Positions 42,147 to 51,720 are shown, counted from the first letter of the stretch. The stretch is DNA of 64,000 bases from Slackia heliotrinireducens DSM 20476 (GCF_000023885.1 NC_013165.1:1860001-1924000); one strand, 5' to 3'. Notes: generated from the letters alone by a model not told the origin. Numbers and translations: made by a program.

Positions 42147-44030
42147 ATGAACGCAACGACGTATTCCACATCGGCGGCGGTATGCTGCTATTCGGGACAC
42201 GCCGCCACCGGCAAGACGACCTCCCTCGTGAACAGCGCCTGCAAACTGCTCAGAGCGGGCGTATCCCCAAATGAGATTCTTTTTCTAGCCGCCACGCCAA
42301 GCGCCGCCCAGCGCACGGCGGACCTTTTCTGCCAGGCACTCGAGCCCGATGCCGCTCCGCGCGTGACCACGCCGCTTCAGGCCCAGCTCGAAGTGCTCGC
42401 CACGCCCGAAGCCGTCGCGCGAACCGGAAGGGAGCCTCGCATCGCGCACCGCTTCGAGGAGAACATCCTCATGGAGGACATGAAGACCTGCGGCATGCAA
42501 AGCCGGCGCCTGTCCGAAATGCTGCGGTTCTTCTACCGGAGCTGGACCGAGCTTGAGCCCATGGACCACAGTTGGTTCTATTCGGACGAAGAAGAGAACA
42601 CCCACGCGCTGCTTGAGGCGTACCTGCGCTACTACCGCGTGTACCTGAAAAACGAAGTGGCCGCAGCCGCCTATCGGTTTTTGGACGGCAACGCGGACGC
42701 CCTGCAGAACCACAGGGTGGGCTACGTGTTCGTGGATGACTACCAATCGCTGTCCAAGGCTTCCCAGTGCTTCGCCGGGCTTCTTGCCTCCCAGGGCCTA
42801 TGGGTCGCAGGCGATGGCCAGGTAAACGTCGGCGCCGAAGATTTCCCCTACCCCAAGGGCCTTTCTGAGCTTGTCGCAGGCAACCCGCATGCGCAGGTGC
42901 ACAAGATGAACGAATCAAATGCATCCCGAAGCGTTGTCGACGGGCTCAACGGCCTGCTGACCGACGAAGCCATAGCCGCACAACCCCTCGACAGCTGCGA
43001 CGGAGCGTCGAACGGCACGTGCGACGCCATCGCAGCCCCGCTTCCCGACGACGAATTCAACCGCGTCGCCGAGATCGTGCGCACGGCCCTGGACGCGGGC
43101 GTCGAGCCCGAGCTTGTCCACGTTGCATCGCCCAACAGAAAGTGGATGAAGGTCATCGCGCGGACCCTTGCCGAGCAGGGCGTTCCTGTGGCCGTCTTCC
43201 CCACCTTGAAGATCGCAGGCGACATGCGCGACACCGACCTCTGCCTGGAGGCGCGCATCGTCACGATCCTCCGGCTGATGGCAAATCCCGACGACCCTTT
43301 GGCGCTGCGGTGCTGGTACGCCTTCGGCGATTACCTGGGCAACAGTGCCATTGCGCGCATGCTATGCGAACAGGACTATCCGCTGTCCCTTTCCTCTGCC
43401 CGGCTCGACCTGGCAGGCGAAGGCAACGCGCTTTTGGAGCAGCAAGGGGGCGCCGTTCTGGACAGCCTCGAAAGCGCCCGAACCGTCATCGGCCGCATCC
43501 TCGGCGCAACCGGTCTCGACTTGGTGGCGCGCATCGCCGCCGAGCTTTCAAACGACCGGTCGGCAACCCTGCCCCGCACCCTGGAGCTTGCCATCGGGCA
43601 CAAGGCCGCAAACGCCGCGCCTTCCGCATTGTTGGATGCCATCCAAGACGCCGTGTTCTTTGCGCAGTTCGCATCTGCAGGCGTGCGCGTCGGCATGCTC
43701 GAAGACTTCGTCGGCCTGCGTGCACATTGCGCCGTTGCAGGCGGCATGGTGAACGGGTTCGTGCCTTCACGCGCGTACTTCGACCCAACCATAGTCGAGA
43801 GGGACAAGCGCCCCAAGATCCTTGCCGGCGACATGCGCCGCATCTACTCGTTCGCCCGCAGCGCCGACTCCGAGCTGCGCTTCACCTACTTCGAACAGGC
43901 GCCGCTCAAGGACGCCGAGCAGCTCAAACTCAAAATCGAGCGCATCCGGCTCATCCGTAGCCAGCGTCTTTGCGAAATCCATCCCAGCGAAACCATCCGA
44001 AGCCTGACAGGGGTGTCGTTCCATGAGTAA
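42147..44030 (+). CDS. UvrD/Rep-like P-loop ATPase (degenerate helicase) in a molybdoenzyme operon
   Basis: A 627-residue protein. Walker A is GHAATGKTT near residue 17, Walker B is YVFVDDYQSLSKA, comparable to the VDEFQD motif II of UvrD helicases, and a SF1-like motif III follows (GLWVAGDGQVNV). The later helicase motifs in the C-terminal half are poorly conserved, and I cannot see a clear motif VI arginine. The start at 42147 follows torD with a two-base gap and the end overlaps the ferredoxin gene by 8 nt. Its place between torD and a ferredoxin is unusual for a DNA-repair enzyme and suggests a dedicated partner of the neighbouring system. Activity is inferred only. Confidence 0.8.
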   Translation: MNATTYSTSAAVCCYSGHAATGKTTSLVNSACKLLRAGVSPNEILFLAATPSAAQRTADLFCQALEPDAAPRVTTPLQAQLEVLATPEAVARTGREPRIAHRFEENILMEDMKTCGMQSRRLSEMLRFFYRSWTELEPMDHSWFYSDEEENTHALLEAYLRYYRVYLKNEVAAAAYRFLDGNADALQNHRVGYVFVDDYQSLSKASQCFAGLLASQGLWVAGDGQVNVGAEDFPYPKGLSELVAGNPHAQVHKMNESNASRSVVDGLNGLLTDEAIAAQPLDSCDGASNGTCDAIAAPLPDDEFNRVAEIVRTALDAGVEPELVHVASPNRKWMKVIARTLAEQGVPVAVFPTLKIAGDMRDTDLCLEARIVTILRLMANPDDPLALRCWYAFGDYLGNSAIARMLCEQDYPLSLSSARLDLAGEGNALLEQQGGAVLDSLESARTVIGRILGATGLDLVARIAAELSNDRSATLPRTLELAIGHKAANAAPSALLDAIQDAVFFAQFASAGVRVGMLEDFVGLRAHCAVAGGMVNGFVPSRAYFDPTIVERDKRPKILAGDMRRIYSFARSADSELRFTYFEQAPLKDAEQLKLKIERIRLIRSQRLCEIHPSETIRSLTGVSFHE

Positions 44031-45396
44031 AACCTCGCACCTGATGTACGTGATCAGCGAGATGAACAGCCCGAAGCTCTCAGTGCACGCCAACCGCTGC
44101 GTCTTTGTCAGGAACCGCAATGCCGACTGCCTGCGCTGCGCCTCGGTGTGCACCACCGGCGCCATTTCCAAAAGCGAAGCCGGCGTGACGGTGGACCCCG
44201 ACAAATGCATTGGTTGCGGGACCTGCGCCACCGCATGCCCGAGCTGCTGCCTGGAGGCCATGAACCCTTCGGACGAGACCATGTTCTTCCAGATGCGCCA
44301 GGGCCAAAAGGCCGGCGGCGGGCATGTCGCCGTGGCCTGCAGAAACGCCCGCATGCTGTCGGGCGCCTCCAAGGACGACGAAGGCGTATGGACGCTGCAT
44401 GACGGCACGCCCGTCGTCTCGGTGGAATGCCTGGGTCGCGTCGACGAGTCGGTGCTCGTGGAAACCGTCGCCCGTGGCGCTGTACGCATCACCTTGATCG
44501 AAGGCTCATGTTCCACCTGCGAACACACCAAGGGGGGATCGTTCTGCAGCACCATCCTGCAGGAGGCGAACAACCTGCTCCGCGCATTCGACTCGGATGC
44601 CGTACTGGAGAAGATCCCCGTGTCCCAAGTTGACATGCGCCACCGCCCCTTCACGCCCGAGGAGAAGGCGGCCGCCGCCCGTCCCGCCTACGAATGGAAG
44701 GCAGACGCCCCCGCTGCCGACCCGCGCCGCATCCTCAACGATGTGACCAAGGCCAGCGCCGACGTGGACACCATCGCCGAGTACGCCAAGCGCAACGCCG
44801 TCGCCTCGAAACGCGTGCAGCTGGAGGAGCCGGCCCTGCGCCACGTCCAGACCGACGGCACGCTGCCCCATTTCACACCGTCGCGCAGGTTGCGTCTGTT
44901 CAACAGCTTGAAGCACCTGGGCATACCCACATGCGAAACAGTCAAGACGCGTTTGTGGGGACAGGTGAACATCGACACCGACATCTGCCGCTCGTGCCGC
45001 ATGTGCACGGTGTTCTGCCCCACGGGCGCCATCAGCCGATTCGACACGAAGGACGACGCGTTCGGCGTCGAACACCGAAGCGCCCTGTGCATGCAGTGCC
45101 GCCTGTGCGAGACCATCTGCCCCGAGCACGCTATAACCGTGTCCGACACGGTCTCCCTCGACGAGTTCGTCAGCGGCGCCAAGATCCGCTTCGAGATGAA
45201 TCCCATCGGATGGAGCCCTTCGAGCCCGAACGCCATCGGAACGCGCTACGCACGCTTCCTTAAGACGCCAAACCTGCAGGACCCGCAGGCCACGAACAAG
45301 CCTGAAGACATACGCGAGGCCCAGGCCTTTGCACACAAGAAAGAGGCTGCCCGCGCCAAGGCGAAGGCAGCCAGAGAGAAAAGACAGAGCGAATAG
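44023..45396 (+). CDS. multi-cluster ferredoxin protein with MvhD-like central part
   Basis: A 457-residue cytoplasmic protein. The N-terminal ferredoxin is CVFVRNRNADCLRCASVC and CIGCGTCATACPSCC. The central segment (VAVACRNARML, VVSVECLGRVDESVLVE, LIEGSCSTCEHTKGG) resembles the MvhD/HdrA-type Fe-S-linking domain. The C-terminal ferredoxin is CRSCRMCTVFCPTGAI and CMQCRLCETICPEHAI. The final 60 residues are Ala/Lys-rich. A paralogue of the same layout lies at 46385. Translationally coupled to the P-loop protein. Possibly an electron donor or a cluster-maturation partner of the molybdoenzyme. Confidence 0.85.
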   Translation: MSKTSHLMYVISEMNSPKLSVHANRCVFVRNRNADCLRCASVCTTGAISKSEAGVTVDPDKCIGCGTCATACPSCCLEAMNPSDETMFFQMRQGQKAGGGHVAVACRNARMLSGASKDDEGVWTLHDGTPVVSVECLGRVDESVLVETVARGAVRITLIEGSCSTCEHTKGGSFCSTILQEANNLLRAFDSDAVLEKIPVSQVDMRHRPFTPEEKAAAARPAYEWKADAPAADPRRILNDVTKASADVDTIAEYAKRNAVASKRVQLEEPALRHVQTDGTLPHFTPSRRLRLFNSLKHLGIPTCETVKTRLWGQVNIDTDICRSCRMCTVFCPTGAISRFDTKDDAFGVEHRSALCMQCRLCETICPEHAITVSDTVSLDEFVSGAKIRFEMNPIGWSPSSPNAIGTRYARFLKTPNLQDPQATNKPEDIREAQAFAHKKEAARAKAKAAREKRQSE

Positions 45397-45400
45397 ACCG

Positions 45401-45430
45401 GCTGGTCGGCATCATCTTTTGCCGACCAGC
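45401..45430. terminator. bidirectional terminator
   Basis: GCTGGTCGGC and GCCGACCAGC around ten bases between the convergent ferredoxin and LysR genes. The stem overlaps the last LysR codons. Confidence 0.75.
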
Positions 45431-46362
45431 AACCCTCCTCCGGCATTCATGCCGTGGGACAGGACGATCTTCCGAGCGCGGGAATACGCTTCCAGAACCG
45501 GCCGCAGCCGTTCTTCATTTTCGGCCTTGTATATACAATAGAGATGGAACGCGGCATCGTCGTCGTCGATCGGCACGACCGCCACGCGGGAGAAATCGCT
45601 CAAGAAGCGAAGCTGAGGCATGTTGGCCTGCAAAATCATGACGTCGTTGTCATCCAGAGGAACGGTGCAGTAATTCGTCGCGTTGTGGTCGAGCACGATG
45701 CGGGTCCTCGGCACAATCCCATGGTTGTGGCACACCGACTCGATGGTGCGCCAACCGCTCGAAGCGTATCTGTCGGCGAACTTGATGAACCGCGCATTGC
45801 GCAGCTGGTCCATGGTGATGCTCGAGTAGCCCGCCAACGGGTTGTCCGCACTGACCAACGCCACGAAACGGGACCGCGTCATGGGGAGGAAGCGAAGGCC
45901 CATCTCCTCCATCTCGTCCGTACCGCAGTTGGTGACGGAGATGTCGATTTCGTCCTGTATGAGGTCGTCGATGGAGCTTGAATCGTTGTAATGGTAGATG
46001 ACGGGCGACAACCCCGCCTGGTCGATGAACGTGGCTCCGATGCTGACGATAGACGAGATGGTCGCGTCATGCAGCACGCCGCCGACATGGATAGGCGCGC
46101 TTCTCTGGACTTCCGAGATCCTGGCCTGAGCCGAATCGTACGACTCGACGATTTCCGTTGCTGCGGCTGCGAGAATGTTTCCTTCCGGCGTCAGGATGAC
46201 CTTGCGCCTGTCGCGCTCCAAAAGCTTGCAGCCCAGCTCTTTCTCCAGGCTGACGATGTGCTTGGATAAGGTCGGCTGCGTGATGTGCACTTTCGCAGCG
46301 GTCTTCGTATAGTTCAAGCAACGCGTCAATTCGAGGAACTCCCGCAGATACTCGATATCCAT
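45412..46362 (-). CDS. LysR-family transcriptional regulator
   Basis: A 316-residue LysR protein. The winged HTH is at residues 1-65 (MDIEYLREFLELTRCLNYTKTAAKVHITQPTLSKHI) and is followed by a LysR substrate-binding domain (IHVGGVLHDATISSI…IDISVTNCGTDEM, MILQANMPQLRFL). It starts at 46362 behind GAGGAGGGG, 22 bases after the stop of the ferredoxin paralogue, so it is co-transcribed with it. It may control the maturation block or a redox gene nearby. No effector can be named. Confidence 0.9.
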   Translation of the reverse strand: MDIEYLREFLELTRCLNYTKTAAKVHITQPTLSKHIVSLEKELGCKLLERDRRKVILTPEGNILAAAATEIVESYDSAQARISEVQRSAPIHVGGVLHDATISSIVSIGATFIDQAGLSPVIYHYNDSSSIDDLIQDEIDISVTNCGTDEMEEMGLRFLPMTRSRFVALVSADNPLAGYSSITMDQLRNARFIKFADRYASSGWRTIESVCHNHGIVPRTRIVLDHNATNYCTVPLDDNDVMILQANMPQLRFLSDFSRVAVVPIDDDDAAFHLYCIYKAENEERLRPVLEAYSRARKIVLSHGMNAGGGLLVGKR

Positions 46363-46384
46363 TGCCCCTCCTCTTCCCTCTCGA

Positions 46385-47650
46385 CTAGTTCGTCGTGTAG
46401 CTGGAAACACTCACATTGTCGTTGAACAGGCGTCTCATGGACGAAGCCATCGTATCATGACCGTCCAAGCCGCTCTGGAGTGCGCCCATCAGATACCGCT
46501 CGGTCACCCCGTCGGATATGTCGCGTGCGAACACCTCTTCGGACAGCTGCAGCGCCTTGTCGGGGCAGATGTCCAGGCAGAGCCTGCAGTTCGCACACTG
46601 AAGCACCCGGTGCTTGACCCCGACGCTTCCCGATTTCGTCTGGAACTTGAAATTCGCCCCGGTCGGGCAGAACGTGGCGCACATGCGGCAACCACGGCAT
46701 TCGTCGGTGTTGATAAGGACTTCGCCCCAAAGACGCGTGTCGATCATCGTGTCGAGAGGAGCGCCGTAGCGGGACTCCAGGACATCGAGGGCGCCGATGA
46801 TGGTTTTGCGGCGCTGCGAAACCTCATGGGGCAACGTGCCCCTGGAGTCTACATGGACGAACCTGTCCTCTTTCGGCGGAGCCATGCCGAGCTTGTCTTC
46901 GCACACAGTATCGACCGCAGCGGATGCCGCATCGGCGGTACCTTCCCTCACCGTCGCGAAAAACGCACGTCGGGACTGGTCGTAACCCAGTTCGCGCGCA
47001 CGAACCGAACCAGGAAGCTTCTGCGAGGTCGATACGCGCTGCGGAGCGTTCCATGCTTCAAGAAGCTCGTTCGCAGAGGCGCAGACATGCTGGCATGCGA
47101 CATAGCCCTTCTTATGCGCGCATTCGTCGCACGCATCCCTGACCAGGCGAATCGATTGTGCACCGCATACGGCAAGATGCAGGACGAGGCTTTCGTCGAC
47201 CCGGCCCAGGCAAGGCACCCGCACTACTTTCGAACGGTCGTAAAGCCCGTCTGCGCGGTCGAGCATATTCTTGCATGCTATGACGACGCGGCCCGAGTTG
47301 GCTCGCGCAGCATCAAGGCATTGCTGGGCCAGCTCCGCATCCGTAGGCTTTTTGGGATGGATGGCATCGGTCGGGCATACGGTAGCGCAGGTGCCGCAGC
47401 CGATGCACTTCGTGGGGTCGACCGTGATCTCGTTGTCCTCGTATCCGATGCAACCGCCGGCGCAGGATTCCAAACACCTCATGCATTTCGCGTTCCTGTT
47501 GCGGACGCGCACGCATCTGCGCTGCTCAACAGCGAGAGGAGCAGCCTCCAAGCGCGCCAGGAAGTTCAACACATCAGACACCGGAAATCCCCCAATTCCC
47601 ATTAACGATGCATGGTTCCGTACCGTCATTCTATCAACCGCAGCTTGCAT
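46385..47650 (-). CDS. multi-cluster ferredoxin protein, paralogue of the one at 44023
   Basis: A 421-residue protein with the same order of parts: RCVRVRNRNAKCMRCLESC, CIGCGTCATVCPTDAI, an MvhD-like middle (VVIACKNML, VVRVPCLGRVDESLVLH, DACDECAHKKG), then the TRLWGEVLINTDECRGCRM region and CANCRLCLDICPDKAL. Both proteins also share the phrase TRLWGxVxINTDxCRxCRMC. The start is uncertain: M1 (47650), M8 or M17 are possible and none has a strong ribosome site. Transcribed with the LysR gene and convergent with the torD operon, so the two paralogues flank the regulator. Confidence 0.82.
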   Translation of the reverse strand: MQAAVDRMTVRNHASLMGIGGFPVSDVLNFLARLEAAPLAVEQRRCVRVRNRNAKCMRCLESCAGGCIGYEDNEITVDPTKCIGCGTCATVCPTDAIHPKKPTDAELAQQCLDAARANSGRVVIACKNMLDRADGLYDRSKVVRVPCLGRVDESLVLHLAVCGAQSIRLVRDACDECAHKKGYVACQHVCASANELLEAWNAPQRVSTSQKLPGSVRARELGYDQSRRAFFATVREGTADAASAAVDTVCEDKLGMAPPKEDRFVHVDSRGTLPHEVSQRRKTIIGALDVLESRYGAPLDTMIDTRLWGEVLINTDECRGCRMCATFCPTGANFKFQTKSGSVGVKHRVLQCANCRLCLDICPDKALQLSEEVFARDISDGVTERYLMGALQSGLDGHDTMASSMRRLFNDNVSVSSYTTN

Positions 47651-47876
47651 TAACTAATTCCAATGCGTAATCAGAGCCCGTGAGCATTCTGATTCGGCAT
47701 ACTACGTCCGCCGCCGCTACCAGCCATCGTTTGAGCGGCAGCAGACATCGGCTATACGCTTTCGGCACATCGTGCATGCAGCGGCCGAATCGCCTTCCGA
47801 CTAGGCCCTCGACGTGATAGGCTTTCCCGTGAAGCGGTCGGATGCAGCCTTCCGCATTTCCAGAAAGGAGCGTGCC

Positions 47877-48164
47877 ATGATCAAGATCGTTGCAAAGCAG
47901 ACCATCCGCGAAGGGTGCGTAGAGGATTTCCTCGCCTTGTGCAAGGAGCTCGTAGCAGCCTCCGTCAACGATCCGGGCAATGTGTACTACACGCTGAACG
48001 CCAACACCAAGGTCCCCAACGAATACGCCTTCATCGAGTGCTGGGAGGACCAGGCCGCCATCCAGAACCACATGGCCCAGCCGCATTTCCAGAAGGCCGC
48101 CGCCGCAATGCAAGAGATGCTAGTCGGCGAACCCGTCATGGACATCTTCACCGAAGTCTGCTAA
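47877..48164 (+). CDS. ABM-domain (YgiN-like) monooxygenase
   Basis: A 95-residue antibiotic-biosynthesis-monooxygenase fold: MIKIVAKQTIREGCVEDFLALCKELV, GNVYYTLNAN, EYAFIECWEDQAAIQNHMAQPHFQ. It dimerises as a ferredoxin-like barrel. YgiN-type members oxidise quinols or small reactive carbonyls; others detoxify. The start behind AAAGGAG fits the family length. Single gene with a strong terminator. Confidence 0.9.
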   Translation: MIKIVAKQTIREGCVEDFLALCKELVAASVNDPGNVYYTLNANTKVPNEYAFIECWEDQAAIQNHMAQPHFQKAAAAMQEMLVGEPVMDIFTEVC

Positions 48165-48201
48165 CCCCGGCCCATCGGCCCGACACCCCTTGCCAATGCC
48201 A

Positions 48202-48240
48202 GCCCCGTGCGAACACCCGGATTCGCACGGGGCTTCTTCT
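48202..48240 (+). terminator. terminator of the ABM gene
   Basis: GCCCCGTGCGAA and TTCGCACGGGGC around eight bases, followed by TTCTTCTT. Confidence 0.85.
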
Positions 48241-48358
48241 TGATGCGACGCCGAGCCGATCAGGCGCGTCGACGACTGTCGCTTCTCAAGCGACATGCCC
48301 ATTGGACGTGCGTGCTACACTTTTTTCAGATGACAGACAACGCGGAAAAGGAGTCGGC

Positions 48359-51300
48359 ATGTTCGAATTCATCAGGCATTTCACCAGGTCTCATGTCCAG
48401 ACCTATCCCACATTGGTCCATTGGCTCGACACCACGCCCGTCCAGTCGAAGGACAAGCCCTGCAGGCTTGCCGAGCTCAATCTCGAGGCGCATGTCAGCG
48501 GGCTTTACGCCCAGGTCACGCAAACCCTGGTCATTGCGAACCCCAACAACCGCAGCTTAAGCGTCTCCGTTACCGTTCCCATGCCGGACCGCGCGGTCGT
48601 GTGCGGGTATGCGCTGGACATCGACGGACAGCTCATCGACGGTGTGGTCGTGCCCAAGGAGAAGGCGCGGGTCGCCTTCGAAACCGAGCAGCGTCGCGGC
48701 GCCGACCCCGGTCTGGTTGAATCCGTCAAGGGCAACGCCTATCAGACGCGCGTCTACCCTGTCCCCGGCCATGGGAGCCGTACGGTGCGGCTGACCTACG
48801 TGGCACCGCTGCTGCTGACCGAAGCGAACGGTGCCGTTTTGGACCTCCCCATGCCGCAGGAACACCTGGCCAAGCGCACCATCCGCATCGACGTGGAGCG
48901 GCTCGACTGCCCTGCGCCCGCCGTCACAGGCATCGACGGCCCGCAGTTCACGGACCTCGGGACCTGCTGGAGCATCGCATCCGAGGAAACCGACGTTACG
49001 GCCGCGGCGCCGGTGCGAGTCGCCCTGCCCGAGCTTCCCGCATCCTTCGTTCTGACGCAGCGCGACGACGACGGAACCGTGTGGTTCTCCGCATCCGAAC
49101 AGGCGTCACGCGTAAAGACGAAACCCGTGCCCGACATCACATCGCTCACGGTGCTTTGGGACGTTTCCGGGTCCCGCGCCGCCATGGACCATGCGGCGGA
49201 ACTCGAACTGTTGCGCTCGTACTGCTCCGGCGCGTCCATCCGAACAATGCGACTCGTCCCCTTCGGGGACGGTGCCGAGCCCCCTTGCACCTGCAGCAAT
49301 GCCGATGAACTGGTGCGCAAGGTCGGTGCGCTGCGCTACGACGGCGCAACCGACTTCCGGGCTCTGAAAGACTTCCTGACGGAACTCGTCGATACGGGCA
49401 ATACTGAACCGAACGAGGCGTTCATCCTGTTCACAGACGGCATGGACACCCTGTCCGGCAAGGCTGCAACGTTTCCGGACCCACTGGCGATCATCGCTGT
49501 CGTGTCGGGTTCCCAGCGCGATACGGAATCGCTTCGCCAGGCCTGCAAAGGCCGCGTGTTCGACCTGGCCAACGCCCCGAAAGACGCCTGTGACCTGGCT
49601 CGCATGCTCTTCTGCCCCGAAACGCTCTCGGCTGTGCTCGGCGAAGGGTTCGCCGACGTGGTCGGCATCGGATCGGGTGTTGACGGACGCTTCGCGGTCA
49701 TCGGAAGGCTTGCCGGGCAGACGGCCGCCATCACGTTCGAAAACACCGGCACGACGTTCAAGGTCTCGGCCGACGACGCGAGGCTCGGCTGCACCATCGC
49801 CCGCGCCTGGGCGGCCCAGCGCGTGGCCCAGCTGTCGACCCACGCCGATGACAACGCCGACGAGCTGCTGGCACTCGGCCGTCGACACGGCGTCGTGTCG
49901 CCCTCCACATCGCTTCTGGTCCTGGAGACCTTGGACCAGTGGCTTCGCTACGACATCGAACCGCCTTCGACCTGGGCCTCCATGCACCGCAAATGGACCG
50001 ATGCCCAAAGCGGACGCATGAACCTGTCTTCGGAAGCCGAGCGTAAGGCCGTCCATCTGCGCAACCTACGGGCGCAGTGGAGCCAGCTGCAGGACTGGTA
50101 CAACCGACCTATGCCGGAGCCGGAAACGCCGGTCTCCGACGCGCGAGGCGACAGGCGATGCACGTACTGCGGTGCGGCCATCAGCGACAACGCTCGATTC
50201 TGCCCCCAATGCGGCACCCATGTTGATATGCCGGCCTATGCGAGCCCTGCCGATAGCCTGCCGACTGTCGGGCAGAGCTGGCTGGACACCGGCTCTATGG
50301 CGCCTGTGTCCGAGGGCCTACCCAACATGTCCGGAAGCCGACCCCGCATGCACATGCGCATGGCCTCCGCCCCCGTTTTCAGTGGCGCGCCCATGATGGC
50401 CATGGCCGACGCCGCCGAATCCGACCGCCCATTCGATGCCGCTTTCGGTGCCGCACCCGACGAAGCCTCCGCAACAACCCCGACAGGGCCCCGCGTACAG
50501 GTGCAGCCTTGGATGCCGAACGCCCCGTACCTGGGCGCGCTTGACACGGCGCAAGCCCGCGGGCCGCTGGCCGCCATCGACGCGTACTTCGAGCTGCGCC
50601 GCGAATACGCCGCATCGCCGTCGTTCTTCATCGACTGCGCGGGCTGGTTCATGGCCCATGACGCCAAGGATTTCGGAATCCGCGTGCTGAAGAACCTGGC
50701 CGAGCTGCGCATCGAAGACGCAGGCCTGCTGCGAGTTCTGGCATGGCGTCTGCGGGAAGCAGGCGATCTGGAACAGGCGCTGGTCATCTTGAAGCGCGTG
50801 CAAAGTCTTCGCCCCGAAGACTCCCAGAGCCACCGCGACGTGGCCTTGGTGCTGGACGAACTGGCACGTAAGGCCTACGCCTGCCACGACGAAGACACGT
50901 CCCGGGCATACGCCGAGGAGGCCGCCGCGATATACCGCAAGATCGCCCTGACCCCGTGGGACCGCAGGCCTATGGCCATCGGCCTGTTCGCCGTTGAGGA
51001 ATACAACGTGCTGCGGGCCTGGGCCGAGGCGCAAACGTGGAGCGCGGCGCCTCGCCTGGAGCCGCTTGCCGCCGGGCTCGAAGGCGTGCTTGCCTGCGAC
51101 CTGCGCGTCACGCTGGCGTGGGACGCTGATGAGACCGATATCGACCTGCACGTGACCGAACCCTGTGGGGAGGAGGCCTATTATGGCAACCGCCTCACCT
51201 ACCACGGCGGACGCGTATCCGAGGACATCACCGACGGCTACGGTCCCGAAGTGTACGAGATCCGCAAAGCGGAAGACGGCGTCTACACCGTGCGCGCCCA

Positions 51301-51706
51301 CTACTACGCATCGCACCAGCAGACGGTTTTCGGGCCCGCCACCTGCACGCTTACGGTTTACACCGACTGGGGCCGCCCGAACCAGAAGCAGCAGGTCGTA
51401 TCCACGCGCCTGGAAAACGAACGCCAAATGATCCTGGTGGGAACCGCATCCTACAACGGAGAGGACCTGGATGCCCACAATGAGCCAACGGATACCTCCC
51501 CAAACAGCCCCGTCATGAAAGGCGCCGACGCGTCCGTTCTCATTCAGGCTTACGGCAACCCGGACGAAGGCGGCACGTGCGTCGACGGCCAATGGGTTTG
51601 GCACCTGGCCGGCGGACGTACACGCATCGCCCTGGTTCGCGACGGCAAGGTCGAACGGGTGGTGGAGAGCATGTCTTGGGGTGAAGAAATGATCATCGTG
51701 CAATAA
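48359..51706 (+). CDS. large VIT / von Willebrand A / zinc-ribbon / DUF2135 protein
   Basis: An 1115-residue multidomain protein. A VIT domain (residues about 1-135, VHWLDTTPVQ…RVYPVPGHGSRTV) is followed by a VWA domain whose MIDAS motif DVSGSRA sits near residue 267. A double CXXC zinc ribbon near 600-625 (CTYCGAAISDNARFCPQCG) precedes an Ala/Met-rich linker, helical TPR-like repeats about 720-880, and a DUF2135 domain from about 914 (TLAWDADETDIDLHV). No signal peptide or membrane segment, so cytoplasmic. VIT-VWA proteins form ATP-independent scaffolds, often with metal insertion or vault-like roles. The start at 48359 is set by GGAAAAGGAG. A bidirectional terminator follows. Confidence 0.85.
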   Translation: MFEFIRHFTRSHVQTYPTLVHWLDTTPVQSKDKPCRLAELNLEAHVSGLYAQVTQTLVIANPNNRSLSVSVTVPMPDRAVVCGYALDIDGQLIDGVVVPKEKARVAFETEQRRGADPGLVESVKGNAYQTRVYPVPGHGSRTVRLTYVAPLLLTEANGAVLDLPMPQEHLAKRTIRIDVERLDCPAPAVTGIDGPQFTDLGTCWSIASEETDVTAAAPVRVALPELPASFVLTQRDDDGTVWFSASEQASRVKTKPVPDITSLTVLWDVSGSRAAMDHAAELELLRSYCSGASIRTMRLVPFGDGAEPPCTCSNADELVRKVGALRYDGATDFRALKDFLTELVDTGNTEPNEAFILFTDGMDTLSGKAATFPDPLAIIAVVSGSQRDTESLRQACKGRVFDLANAPKDACDLARMLFCPETLSAVLGEGFADVVGIGSGVDGRFAVIGRLAGQTAAITFENTGTTFKVSADDARLGCTIARAWAAQRVAQLSTHADDNADELLALGRRHGVVSPSTSLLVLETLDQWLRYDIEPPSTWASMHRKWTDAQSGRMNLSSEAERKAVHLRNLRAQWSQLQDWYNRPMPEPETPVSDARGDRRCTYCGAAISDNARFCPQCGTHVDMPAYASPADSLPTVGQSWLDTGSMAPVSEGLPNMSGSRPRMHMRMASAPVFSGAPMMAMADAAESDRPFDAAFGAAPDEASATTPTGPRVQVQPWMPNAPYLGALDTAQARGPLAAIDAYFELRREYAASPSFFIDCAGWFMAHDAKDFGIRVLKNLAELRIEDAGLLRVLAWRLREAGDLEQALVILKRVQSLRPEDSQSHRDVALVLDELARKAYACHDEDTSRAYAEEAAAIYRKIALTPWDRRPMAIGLFAVEEYNVLRAWAEAQTWSAAPRLEPLAAGLEGVLACDLRVTLAWDADETDIDLHVTEPCGEEAYYGNRLTYHGGRVSEDITDGYGPEVYEIRKAEDGVYTVRAHYYASHQQTVFGPATCTLTVYTDWGRPNQKQQVVSTRLENERQMILVGTASYNGEDLDAHNEPTDTSPNSPVMKGADASVLIQAYGNPDEGGTCVDGQWVWHLAGGRTRIALVRDGKVERVVESMSWGEEMIIVQ

Positions 51707-51720
51707 CCGGTACGCACGAA

